Shown: one piece after another, positions 29,736 through 40,914 of the stretch
Layout of the letters: each line of letters begins with the position of its first letter
Position numbering within the stretch: position 1 is the first letter of the stretch
Assembly: GCA_026419785.1 (NCBI GenBank)
Contig: JAODTK010004777.1
Location: 62,001-126,000 of the forward strand
Direction: 5' to 3'
DNA length: 64,000 nt
Source of the DNA: Sclerodactyla briareus
Taxonomy: Eukaryota > Echinodermata > Holothuroidea > Dendrochirotida > Sclerodactylidae
Program-made: the position numbers and the translations under genes
The notes under the pieces: generated by a model
Databases searched by the model: none
Told to the model about the DNA's origin: nothing
The model's input: only the letters and a program-made list of their open reading frames with translations

Positions 29736-29850
29736 TTCGGTGGTATAGATTTTAAATCAAAATCGATAGTCAGTCCCAATATTTTTGGTCCCCTTGAGCT
29801 CATCTGTGAGAGAGGAATTTGTTTTACAAGGGCGGCAATTTGATGGCGAT

Positions 29851-29940
29851 TGGGGGGACGGACAAGATCAACAACTATCTAAGCGGAGGGCCAACACAGG
29901 TTGGCGCGTAGCGCACAAGAAATGTTTTCGTTTGACAGAC
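29851..29940 (+). repeat. GCGCCAAC-palindrome repeat, copy 1
   Basis: The order ggggggacggacaag, atctaagcggaggg, ccaacacaggttgg, cgcgtagcgcacaagaaa matches the copies at 35905-36040 (+), 56118-56190 (-) and 63135-63290 (-). The core ccaac...gttgg is a short palindrome. Non-coding, dispersed. Confidence 0.6.
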
Positions 29941-30262
29941 CCCCTAGATTGCAGTAAACGACCTTCACGGCCTTATGGAAATTCAGCAGCATTTCATTAA
30001 ATTTTATCACGACTTTTTTTCAGTTTACTGAGGAAAGGTTCTCCAAACCTATCGGCTTTAGATGATCGATCATTTTCAAGGTTTTGGGTTGGTTGGGTGT
30101 GCGTTCATTCTGAACTCACGATGCATTGAGGTTACGGTCATGGAAAAAGGCAATGGCAACAACCCCTACGTTCGCGCGGCGAAGCAATGAAATTTTGCAG
30201 GATCCAATTTGACAAACGACATTGCATTGACCCTCTCTGACTAGGTTAGGCCTGAAGTATAC

Positions 30263-30960
30263 TCAAAGATACACCCCCCCATTTTCATTTTCCTTTCTCG
30301 CGGACCACAGGCGCAAGTGGGAGGGATACTTTCGAATTGGGGCAAGGCAGGTGGCCAAATGAATTAATAAAACACAGAAGTAAAAAAACCGCAACTGAGC
30401 AACGGAGCGCTCGCGAAATTTTTCATACTTTTTTGGGCATTTCATCGAGAAGTCAGCCAATCTTTGATAGAAACTATCTTCACCATCACCTGAATTTAAA
30501 ATCATGTCTTTGCACGAATTTTTGGCGTCAATGACCAATTTCGAATTTCCGGCGCTATATAAGGTTTTTCCACCCGCACCGTGTGCCTGCCCACTTAGTA
30601 TATGCACCAGTGTGCACCGCACGCAAAAATTAACTTTCAACAAGTGGCCCCACCCATAAATTGATTGCTGAATACTCCATTTTAAATTTTTAAATAACTG
30701 CAAAAACAAATTCAAAGTTCCCGCCAGGTGGTAGATTACCCCCGTCGCCTCATCTCCTTCCTTAAAAAACAACAGTTTACACTCTTGGGAATTCCATCGG
30801 TGCCCTTGGCCTTTTCTTTCTCCACCTGAAATTTGGATCATGTCTTTTTGACAACGCAATTTTTAGCGTTCCCTTGCCCAATTTCCCGTCGATTGCCGCA
30901 CCGTGTGCCCTAATAGTTGATTGTATGTGCCACCCAACCCAAATATTAGGGGGGGGGACG
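30263..30960 (-). repeat. Dispersed repeat carrying a 198-codon open frame, minus copy
   Basis: A minus-strand frame of 198 codons (30263-30859) has no recognisable domain. The DNA around 30430-30610 is matched, inverted, by 31855-32010 (aggcacacggtg, gtgcaaagacatgatt, caaagattg.ctgactt). The segment near 30780-30920 also repeats phrases from 30500-30600 (gatcatgtcttt, gccgcaccgtgtgcc). This is a repeat element, so the open frame is more likely chance or a transposon remnant than a host gene. Confidence 0.4.
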
Positions 30961-31480
30961 CCGTCCCTCCGTCCCCCATAGATCGCCGCCCCTGCCTAAA
31001 CCTGTAACTTTGGTATCGACTTATCAATACGAAATTTCGTGAATGTAAACCACCACAACTGTCTCATCTTGAAATGGGAAGTGATATACACAAACAAGGG
31101 CCGGCGAATCATGTGGGGGGAGACGCAATGCATTTATTTGTCCCCCTCAATATTTAACCGTACTGCTATTTTGCTGACACTGTATCCAACATATCCCGCA
31201 GCGCCGGGGTTTAACAAACGCGGGTATTTTTGTGGCACCGATATGTTCATACATGCTGTCCTTGGCAGACACAGATGTTTCCTTAACGAAAAAAAGCCTG
31301 AAATTACTCTTTGTTGTTCATATTATCAATGGGAGAAGGGTTCTCCATCAATTCCATCGGATGCATAGACTAACTTTAACCAGCTTGGTCACGGTGTTTG
31401 GCTGCTTCATTGGACGTTACTGATTTCCTGCTAGGGGACCAGTTTAGTTAAATAACGAACAAACTAACATAGAAAGCGCT
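30961..31480. other. Unannotated spacer between inverted repeat copies
   Basis: No recognised feature; short overlapping frames only. Confidence 0.3.
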
Positions 31481-31484
31481 AACT

Positions 31485-32030
31485 TGAAGGTGCAGGGGGT
31501 TTGCAGGCGACCGGGGTAGATAGACCACCACCTTGGCGGGATCTGTGATTTTTATTTAGTTATTGGTGCGACCACTTGTGGTTGAAAGTTGGGTGCAGCG
31601 GTGCAACATACTATCACTAGGCAGCCTGGAAACGCCACAAAATATTGCGTTGTCAAAAGACATATTCTGGATTTTCGATGGATGCCAAAAGTGTACACTT
31701 TGTTTGTTTTTGAGAGAAGGAGGTTGAGGCTACGGGGTAAGGTTTTTCTACACCCCCCCCCTGGCGGAACTGTGATTTTTCTGCTATATGGTTTATCTGC
31801 AAACTTATAATGGGATATTCAGCAAGCAATTGTATGTGGTGCCGACCACTTGGTGAGAGTTGGGTCGTGCACGGTGCACATCCTAAGGAGGCAGGCACAC
31901 GGTGTGGGTGAAAACTCCTAAAATAAGCCGCGTAGATTTGGCTAAGGACCGCGACAAATTCGTGTGCAAAGACATGATTCAAATGCAGATGGAGATAAGT
32001 TTTATCCAAAGATTGCCTGACTTTAGCTGG
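31485..32030 (+). repeat. Dispersed repeat, inverted partner of 30.4-30.9 kb
   Basis: Two diverged sub-copies share ggcgg.a.ctgtgattttt, ggtgc.gaccacttg.gg and agttgggt.gtgc (31535-31610 and 31765-31875). The second continues into ggcaggcacacggtgtggg and gtgcaaagacatgattcaaa, the inverse of the element at 30.43-30.61 kb. Confidence 0.55.
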
Positions 32031-32090
32031 ATGTGGCTGATGGATGGTAGCTGCTTGAATGGATGTTCTTACCCTTGATGAGAACATGAC

Positions 32091-32312
32091 CTATTTTTTG
32101 CACGACCGACGAGGGGTCATTTTGGTAAAAACGGGAATTATGGAATTTCGAATAAAATCCTTGTAATCACCTAAGTCAGCCTGCCATTTCTGACAATCGA
32201 GCTGAAATTGGGGTGTGTTGGTTTCCACAATTGTTACAGGATCGTTTTTATTTTTGTACTGAATAGGGGCCAAATTGGACCAAATCGAACCAAAATTGAC
32301 ACAAGCACTCTC
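32091..32312 (-). CDS. Hypothetical coding segment, possible exon or transposon ORF
   Basis: The minus-strand frame from about 32312 (after an upstream TAA) to a TAG at 32091 is open for about 73 codons. It reads SACVNFGSIWSNLAPIQ, then YKNKNDPVTIVETNTPQFQL, DCQKWQADLGDYKDFIRNSI, then IPVFTKMTPRRSCKK. Composition is balanced and not low-complexity, unlike the neighbouring frames. There is no ATG at its start, so it would need an acceptor upstream. I do not recognise the family. It lies next to dispersed repeats, so a transposon origin is as likely as a host exon. Confidence 0.3.
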   Translation of the reverse strand, partial: ESACVNFGSIWSNLAPIQYKNKNDPVTIVETNTPQFQLDCQKWQADLGDYKDFIRNSIIPVFTKMTPRRSCKK

Positions 32313-32319
32313 ATGAAAT

Positions 32320-33220
32320 TAACATTGTAATCCAGAATCTCATGCTTCTTCTCATGGTCCACAAGGAATCGCCAAGTCTTGGCTTTCTTGGTATTATTAG
32401 GTGCTGGCTGGACTTGCTATGTGGATCTACATCAATGTTGGAATGAATTGAGCAACGGGGTACTCACATGCGGTCCAATGTGTTTCACTATGCAACTGCT
32501 ACAGGTCCAGAAATGTGTGGCTAGTCCATAGCCTACATAAAATTATGCTTGGTACATAAGAACACATATACAGGCCTAGAATGAGTTGGCTGGGTACATA
32601 TGAAGATGTGCTGGCACATCTAGCAAATATTCTTGACCAATGTGGTAGACTGTTCAATTCATTCCAAGGTTGATGTCAGTAAAGTCACATACAATTCCAG
32701 GTCCACTGTGAACATGCAATAATTGGAAGAACATGCTTCGCCGAGACTTTTTTGCACCCAGCTACCAAGACATTTTGACTTGCGCTTGTTTTTCAGTCTT
32801 ATAAAATCTCCCCCTACCGAACCTCAGAATTGGAGGGGTTACGTAAGTGTGGAACTTGAATGTCATCTTTGTTACGTAATTCCTGATGCCATGTGAAAAA
32901 CCCTCTTCAAGTCCCTGGGAACAGCAACATACCAGTTTTTTTCTATATTCGGTATTAATCCAGGACGTACTTGAGCTGAAGGAAGTGTTTACGCTAGATT
33001 CCATTATCGTATCCAGCAAACAACATGGAACTCAAAATAGTCTCTGTACGCACATGCGGATATATGATCGTATATTTTTGATAAGAACATGAAAATGGAT
33101 AAACAGGCAGCAAGTTTGCAAGACTGGTTTCTAAACTATAATTTGCAATCTCAAAAGATTAGAAAACATATGTCTTCTAAAAAACAATGAGCACTTCGGT
33201 ACATTCTTTCATTCATAGTC
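32320..33220. other. Unannotated DNA
   Basis: No repeat family or exon recognised. Confidence 0.35.
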
Positions 33221-33224
33221 ACTT

Positions 33225-33720
33225 GGACATTTGCAACAGTTTGCTCTGTGGAATTCCAGGGTATTTTGACTCAGAGGCTGCAACGCCTGCAGAACAGTGC
33301 AGCTAGGCTTTGTTGTGAACTGCTATTATGATTCAACACACCATCGTTGAGCATCGTCAATCTTTGCACTGTTTGGCCTGTTGAGTTCATACTTAAGTTC
33401 AAAATAATTGCTCATTGTGTATAAATGCATTCATAGTATGGCACCATCCTATTGTCTGACGAATTGTCATTTCGGGTGATAACCGCCTATACCTTGCGTT
33501 CTGGCAATACACTTACTCTTACGGTTTCCAAGAACTAAACTGAAAAAACCTATGGCGATCGCGCATCCTAGCCCATAAGCCGGGCCCAAGCTCTGGAACG
33601 GTCTGCCCTCACAATCAGGAAGTTCCCAAACTCTTGGCCAGTTCAAGTCCCATTGAAGACTCATTTTTCAGTGGGTTTTCATTAGGGCGCTTGTACAGCG
33701 CTATGATACTCGTAGATTTT
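33225..33720 (+). pseudogene. LINE fragment: C-terminal end of reverse transcriptase ORF and 3' tail
   Basis: Plus-strand frames read LTQRLQRLQNSAARLC (about 33268-33315), then FILKFKIIAHCV near 33390, SYLSD-like and FRV.TAYTLRSGNTLTL (about 33470-33520), KTYGDRA near 33548, AGPKLWNGLPS (about 33580-33612) and LGQFKS near 33637. This is the standard thumb and C-terminal region of CR1/Jockey-type RTs (LQNRAARL, YNLRS, P+T+L+TYGDRAF...P+LWN.LP..I+...S...FK). It is severely 5'-truncated with several frameshifts. Confidence 0.8.
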
Positions 33721-33724
33721 AGCG

Positions 33725-34050
33725 CTTTTAAGTTTATCTAGTATTAATTATATATTATTAATTTTCCACCGATAAAACCACATCACTCCGGGCGGTACGT
33801 CGATGCAAGCAGTGAAGGAAAAGTACAGGGAAAAGGCATTAAAACAAAAATAGCATATCACTGACAAGAGGAAAAAACAGAGGTTTCAGCTGGCCATGTA
33901 GTAGTGTCTTCAAAGGGAGGGTGGAGGGAGGGTGAAGTATGTGACGTAGGAACAATTGCCCGCGCGGTTACTAACAAAAGAAGCGGTGGCCGATTTTAAA
34001 CACAATCGTGCACCTCTTCCCACTTTCAGGGTGTAGATGCGCTTATATAA
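33725..34050. other. Unannotated DNA
   Basis: No recognised feature. Possible LINE 3' untranslated remnant at the left edge. Confidence 0.3.
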
Positions 34051-34057
34051 GAAACGT

Positions 34058-34171
34058 GTATTATTATTATTATTTTATTATTATATTATTATTAATTATT
34101 ATTATTTTTTTATTATTTATATTATTATTATTTATTATATTATTATTATTATTATTCTTATTATTATTATA
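34058..34171 (+). repeat. (TTA)n microsatellite
   Basis: Interrupted ATT/TTA trinucleotide tract of about 110 bp. Predicted frames through it are artefacts. Confidence 0.95.
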
Positions 34172-34179
34172 TGCTTATC

Positions 34180-35900
34180 TCATCGTCCCCGAAGGGCCAG
34201 ATGGATATTCTAGTCAGTTTGCCATTTCACTAAACATCTTTAATGTTACTGGTTGCCATAGCACCGATTGCAATTAGTGCACTCGCGAAGGTTGTCAGTT
34301 TGTGTGTGCGTTTGCGGTTCCGGCAGATTTTCTTATTGTTTTTTCGCAAATTCTCCATTTCGGAGGGGCTGTGAACATGATAAAATTAAACCCGCCTGGA
34401 ATGAATCAGAAAACACATATTTCCTCTCAGAATTAGGCGGAAACTAGCAAAGTTTGAAATTTAGTGGGGCCAAAAAAATTTGGGGGGCATTTTTCATTTT
34501 GAAAAAATTTTTCATATTTTCAAGAGATATTAACTGATTCATGGCTTAGCCTGATTTCAAAACATTGTTGCAAGTGAAAAGGCACACATAAACTTTATCC
34601 CATGCAATCAGCCGAAATTACAACAAAAAGTGGATTTTAAGGGGGGGGGGTGGATTTTTCTGCCAAATTTGGGAATTTCGCAAATCTGTTTTCTGTATAT
34701 TTTCGGTATGTGGGGGGGGGGGAGGGGGTGTCCCAGAATGAGCTTACGGCGACACCAGAGACTGGTACAGTCAGACAGGGGACACTCCAATATTCTAAGC
34801 CTAATAAGTTCTCGCAAAAAACGGACATTTGTTTAAACAGACATTAATTTATGCCGGTGTAAAAAAGGAAAATACCCATTGTAATACAGGTGTGTGTTTA
34901 CATGTCTCCTGTATTGTTGCGATAACATATTATACTGAACGAGAACCCACTTTCGGAGAGGCAAGTATTTCCTGTGATACCGGGTTAGTTGATGAAACTC
35001 CCTTAGTAACAAATAGGTCAACTCTCAGTTGCAGACAACCGAAGTAGAGATTGAAGAACAGAAAAGCAGGGAATTTAATGAAACTTAATTTTGAGGATAT
35101 ATTTCTACTCGTTCCATGCCTCGACATGTACACAACCATATGGGTGCGACCCACAAGACTGGGGACTAGCCAATCGTTAACAACACAACACGGGAACTGA
35201 GGTGTATTTAGCCGTTAATAATAAATGAGATAAATTCAATGACACCACAACACCCCTTACTTCAGGCCTGGAGGCGGGGGGGGGGTGGGGGGGTTGGTGG
35301 GGGGAGGGACAATGCATGCCGGCCCCCCCGGCAACATGCACGTACGTTAATTCTCGTCGAATGAATTACCTGATCAGTATGCAATGAGGTGCCAGGTACG
35401 CGAACCTAATTCACTTAAGTGCGCAAATTGCAACTTATGTTGGGAGGAGGGGGGGGGGGCTTGGGCATGGGCCCGCAGAGCCCCGCCCCCCATTTTTTTT
35501 TCAGAGTGTAATAAATTCTCGTGTTTAGAAGTAGACTTAGTCAATTGTTCTTTGAAAAAATCGTGCGCCCCCCCCCCCTCCTCCCACACAACACACACAT
35601 ATACACCTCAACTGCGACAAAATATCGAGGTAAGTATAATGCCATTGTCTTTCGAATCTGTCTGTCCTAAGCTCGCGCTCGATATTGATATAGAAAAAAT
35701 GCAGCTAGTGAACATCAAAATTTTGCGTGAATTACACGCTGGTGGATCCCCCTGTATTGTATGTTGCTTTTTTGTTTCTATTCTTGGAAACATGCAAAAT
35801 ACACAAACAGCACTCGGGGGGTTACCAAATACGGTGCGCGGGGCCAGAATCGCCTGCAGATGCATGATTGCAACACGCACACCATAATTACCAAGTTACA
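34180..35900. repeat. Cluster of G/C-tract dispersed repeats
   Basis: Runs of 8-12 G or C occur near 34641-34650, 34711-34722, 35275-35285, 35446-35457 and 35567-35577, each embedded in 100-200 bp of otherwise AT-rich non-coding DNA. The segment 35440-35580 forms a loose inverted pair (gaggagggggggggg and ccccccccctcctccc). No gene. Confidence 0.45.
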
Positions 35901-35904
35901 GGGG

Positions 35905-36040
35905 CGTCAGAGCGTTCCGAAAAGTGGGGGGGGGGGGACACATAGAGGCCAATGACCATCTAAGCGGGGCGCCACCATTGTTGGCGCGGAAGACGTACCC
36001 AGGAAATTTCGATTCCATCCCTCCAGACGACGGCAACGGC
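35905..36040 (+). repeat. GCGCCAAC-palindrome repeat, copy 2 (most complete)
   Basis: In order: ggggcgtcagagcg, ttccgaaaagtggg plus a G-run, acacatagaggccaatgacc, atctaagcggggcgcc, accattgttggcgcgg, agacgtacccagg, tccatccctccagacgacgg. The same order, inverted, is at 63135-63290. Confidence 0.65.
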
Positions 36041-36183
36041 TCCAATCTCAATAGCAACCCTCTACATGTGTGATTTTTGAGTAAAAGGCAGACCAAAAAA
36101 GTTGTATTGTGGATACGAAGATGATTTACCGAGATAAACATGGTATTTCAGTTTTTATTCATTACCTTCTGGCTTTGTTTGCG

Positions 36184-36785
36184 TGGATCCCGGGGGGTCT
36201 ACGAACGGTCTCTGGTGGGACGAGGGGGAAAAGCCAGGGGACGGGAACCACTCCAATTTGGGAGCAGCAAAAGTTGCACCCGAATTTTGCAAGTCGGTCA
36301 TGGAAACTACCGGAGCGCCGAAGCGCGGGAAAGAAGTAAATTGCATCTTTCCAGCATTTTATCGAAAAAGACTGCAAAAAATTCAGGCCATTTTTCTTTT
36401 TGCTATTTTCCTTCCCAATTTTTCACGAATTTCGTCCAGAATTTACATCTCAGAAAGAGAAAAATTGGGGGGGGGGGCAGTCTGCCACAAGGCTTCTGAA
36501 ATTGATAGAGTGAACGTAAATGATTCGAACGCATTACATCGCTTCATTTTAACCTACCGCGCCTGGAAGAAAAACGCAGTTTGCGCGAGAAAAAACACTT
36601 GAAAAATAGCACTTTCGGGCTATCGATTTAAAATCGGAACTCGGTATGAAGAATGGGTAATCCCTTCCACTCCGGCCCTAGTCGGGTCCAGATCTTACCT
36701 GGGGCCGCACCTTGAATTAGTGGACTTAAGGACAATTTCCAATGCCATTATTGTTTGGTTAGACAAAAATTGGAACATTGAGTAT
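36184..36785 (+). repeat. ~600-bp dispersed repeat, plus copy
   Basis: Matches 62458-62992 on the opposite strand throughout. Shared phrases are ggatcc.gggggtct, acggtc.ctggtggga, gaccactccaattggggagca, tatcgaaaaag, cagtctgccccc, gaatcattt.cgttcactc and gtggacttaaggacaatt. It contains an open frame of 139 codons on plus that is broken in the other copy, so it is probably not a gene. Confidence 0.7.
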
Positions 36786-37519
36786 ACAATTAGGGCATGT
36801 GACTATTAATTTTATTACGGTCCGGAAAAGTGGGGGGACCAAACGATTATGATATCCCCCCACTTCTGAAAAAAAAAGGGGGGTGGGGGTTGTACATTGT
36901 CCCCCCGTCCCCCACCTGTGACGGCCATGCCAAAGTTAGGAAAGGATTTGTAACGTTTTGCAGACCGAGAGAGAAGGTAGGGAATTATAACAACGTTCAA
37001 AAGCTTCAGTCAATTATATAAGGGGGACCAATCTTAATTTTCAGGGCCATGGATTTTGTAATATATTTTTTTTATTATGAATGCACATCCTAGAAAATGA
37101 CATTTGCGACCCACAAACATCCCTTTTTGACAATTTCGATGCCTTCGCTTGCTTTACAAATCATGTGCCACTTACCCACTTCACTTAATCTAAAATCGCT
37201 GAATTTGAGTATTTTGTTTATGGTGAAGTTCATTTTCAATTTATAATATGAAAAATTTGCAATCCGGTCCCACCATTGGCGTCTCTTTCTAGAACACCCA
37301 ATTTTGGATTTTTTTTTGGCTATGGTGTTGAAAATTCATTTCAGTCATGCCTCTTCGCAATTATAGGCCAAATTGCATGACACATAGAGACTTAGAGAGA
37401 CTAAGTGCACTTCATTCTATTGTGATGAAGTTCACTTTTAACTTATTCATGGAAAAAGCTTTCTGGAATCACCCTTTGGCAGTTAATTTGTGACTAATTT
37501 TTCGCAAATGCTACGTGCG
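36786..37519. other. Unannotated DNA with a G/C hairpin
   Basis: A short inverted repeat, gaaaagtggggggacc and tatccccccacttctg, lies at 36827-36866. The rest is AT-rich without recognised features. Confidence 0.4.

Positions 37520-37563
<44 letters not shown>
37520..37563 (+). repeat. 44-nt uninterrupted poly-C
   Basis: All 44 bases are C, flanked by ctacgtgcg and ggcaaacc. It is the longest homopolymer in the window and can form an i-motif or, on the other strand, a G-quadruplex. The true length is uncertain because such tracts are often mis-assembled. Confidence 0.95.
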
Positions 37564-37565
<2 letters not shown>

Positions 37566-40055
37566 CAAACCATGATGCCCTCGCTTGGATAGTCTTGAAC
37601 TCGCAGAAGAAAAGAATAAGAAATGACTAAGGTGTACTTCATACTAATGCCTTACAAGTTTATTTTTGGAAATCACATTAAAAATACCATGGAGATCACA
37701 ATTTGCCATTGAGAAGACCTAATTTCGAAAAAATTCGTACCACTGCGCGACAAGTAATGGTTGGCCGATTACGATTGGATAGTATGAAGCCGATGAACGT
37801 ACGGTGGCTAAGATGTGAAATTCATTTTAATTATTTCAATTGATATCTGAAAAATGGCCATCTGGGGCTCAATGTGTATCCGAGGAAGACCATTAATTGC
37901 AGGTTTTTAGACTACGCTTCGAGGGAAACCAATGGTGCGCGCTGCTTCATAGGCTTATGTTGTAATTCAACATTACTGTTGCTAAAGTGACCTGTTCCCA
38001 TTTCAAATTAGGTTTATTCAATATTTGAATGAAAAATGACCATCTGGAGAGCGACCCTTTGGCAACGAAGAAACACTTTACTATGAAAAAACCTCGAGCC
38101 GGAAATCAATTGTTGTCGCACAGCTTTGATAGATCACGACATGAGTTCAGGGGCACACTAGTTATCTCACATCTTTTTTGGCCCATCTGAAACCATCATC
38201 AGGAACCCTGGTAACTTACTTTGAGAGGCATAAATCAAGGAGTGCAAAAGAAGTGAATTGTAGCCAGAAGGCCTTCAACCTGAATATTTTCGAGATATTT
38301 CCCGGAATAAAAAGTTGGAAGTTTTTTTAAAGTTTAGGGGCGTGTGCTTGAATTCCATAAGGAACGGAAAGTGGGAGTGTCTTTTACTGCTAATTGACGA
38401 AAAATGTGTATGTATGTTGCGCGCACAAACCCGTGGTTGGTGCGTCGGACTCAGATAGTCATCACCTGTTGATGCCCCCCCCCTCCCAAATTTTTGCCAC
38501 GACGCCCCGGGTATGGGGCAATATTCAAGACAAAACATGAATATGCGTGCGTTCTTGTCGAACTAGTAATACCGTATTATATACGATATAAAACGCGTTC
38601 TTTCGGTACACAAGTGCTGACTCCAAGTCGTGACTTTTGGGAATTAAAAGATGAACCTCCACTCTCACGACTTGATTGGCGACAGTCGATACTCTCAATT
38701 CAGAAACTGAGGGTTATTCGAATGTTTCATCCATGAATAGGTAAATTCATGTGAACAACTTTGTAGATGAGAAGATTAGGACCCTAATTCACGGATTGAC
38801 TTGGATGGAAAAAATCTACGTATGGAGCAATTTCATCAAACTAGTGCAGCCGTCGAACGGTCGAAAAGACGAGGGCTTCTCGCGTAACCAATCCTATTGC
38901 ATTTTGATAATGATACAGTGGAATTTTAATAAGGCCGCTAAAACGGCCCGCTGTATTGACAAGTGCTGGTGTCGAAAGAACGCATCTCAGCCAGTTGGGA
39001 ACTCGTATGGACGGTATATACGACGTTCGAAAGAACGCAGCCAAGAATATCCCCGAACTGAGGATTATAATAACTGAGTTGGCAACCGGGCAAACCGAAT
39101 TCACGTTAGTACTATGCTACCCGACGCTGAACTTCTTGAATGAAGAAATTTACCCGATTCAAGTCAGAGAAAAACTGTATGTAACTTTGATCATACCACT
39201 TAAGACATGGGGTGTTTGCCCAATTCACATAAGAACATAAAACGCAGTACATAAAAGCCTGAAGCTTACAGCCGAAAATCACGACCTCGTATGGTAAACA
39301 ACATTCAGTTTGAAGAAATCCAGCACAACAGTCACAACAGCTACCTTCATCCTTTTTACCCCGAACTGTCAGAGCTGGAATAGTTGACCCAGGACACGAT
39401 AAGTGCGTCAAGTCACGTTCAAGTTAAAATTTTGGAAAGATAGAGCCTATAGCACGATATCTGGAAAACGGAAACATAAGCCAAGTTTATATTAGACATG
39501 GGAAATTCAGATATATGGAGAATCATGTCATGGCGAGGTCAAGAGGTGAAATCATGGGAAAGTTGTTCAACGTAACGATGGAAGGATGCAAACATTCTTA
39601 ACTTTAATCAGGGAATCATTAAATAGGGACTCAATCACTAAATATTGTCTCTGTTCTTGCTCGGATCACGTAGCAATGACGTTGCCAGTGTTAGATCGGT
39701 TCAGGAGCTTCACAAACAAACATTCTAAGTTCGAGTTTCAACATACATTCATACGATAGATAGGGAAAGAGGGATCAACTTTATTTTATCCAGATATGGA
39801 AATTACATGCTTGCAGGCATAAGATACATAAGACATAAGAAATATAAGACAATGCAAATGTAGGAAAACAAAATACCAACAGAGCAGAAGGCAAAGAAAA
39901 CACACGGACCCATGTGTGTAATTGGTTGTGTAAAATGTTTGTAAGATGCGTGTAAAACGTTACGATATTACAAATGTGGTGTAAAACTGGTAGGATAAAT
40001 AATTAGACCCACAAGGTGAAAACCGAGACAAGAATTTTATCGAGTAAATAATATT
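37564..40055. other. Unannotated DNA
   Basis: No recognised gene or repeat family. A C-run lies near 38476-38485, and short local repeats of gtcgaaagaacgca and cgttcgaaagaacgca near 38973 and 39025. Confidence 0.4.
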
Positions 40056-40059
40056 TATC

Positions 40060-40910
40060 AAAAAAATCTTAGAGGCTTGCCCAACAACGGAGGAAGGATA
40101 CCGATTGGTGTATGCTCTCGGGGGCCTAATCGCCACTGAGTGGATAATGGATTTGCCATTTTCCGTGGAGAGGGTGGGGGTTTGATTGACAGTCTTGAGA
40201 ACGGGTAAGTTCTGCTCATCCTAGTTCATTCACTCGTCAACCGTGGGGCAAAACTTTCCAATAGCCACCAAAACGATGATTATGTTAAAACTGCAGGGGG
40301 ATGTTGTACTTGCATCACGCCACGGCTGCCATACTGTAAGACCAAAACAATACCAATAAAGAGTTAATAAAATATGAATGAGATGTATGGACTAACTTTG
40401 GAAGAGTCTAGCTTATGCATACAGTACAAGCGACGTTGAAGGTTTTGCAACATAATAAACATGGGGCGTCCCATTTCAGTTAGCATCAAATAAAAACCAG
40501 TATTTGTACATTTACTCTAGTACTAATTTTGTCCTTAATAACAACGGCTCAGGATAGTTCTATTCTTCTTCCTATAGTCAATAACCAATTCCGTTGTCTA
40601 CTAACATTTACTGGAGGGTAATTCCTTGTCACAATCAGTAACAAAATCATCAGTTTGTTTCATAGCCAATAAGAGCCGGCTGTGTCATCAGCGAATTTGA
40701 CCAGAGGGCAACATGAATCAGTGGAACGTATGTCGGAGGTATACAAAGTAAAACGAAAAGTTGCTAAGTTGCACGTATACGATGCCCTGGGGGAACTCCA
40801 GTGTTACAATTCAAAACATTGGATACAACATTACGACTATTGCGGACGAAACTGGGACCGGTTAGTAAGATACTTCGTACCCATCGAATCAACGCAGGAG
40901 GGATAATGTC
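40060..40910 (-). pseudogene. L2/Rex1-like LINE fragment, reverse transcriptase to 3' end
   Basis: On the minus strand one reads YLTNRSQF (about 40870), NTGVP-QG with one extra C (about 40785-40803), then LVKFADDTA (about 40683-40706), DFVTDCDKEL (about 40620-40650), and RRLYCMHKLDSSKVSPYISF (about 40375-40435), which is the QRMYFLRKLNSFGVS.YIL..FY signature. PRAYTNRYPSS near 40085-40120 matches the P+ARTNRY+.SF.P tail of L2-clade ORFs. Frameshifts and stops are frequent. This is a different clade from the plus-strand LINEs. Confidence 0.75.
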
Positions 40911-40914
40911 AATT

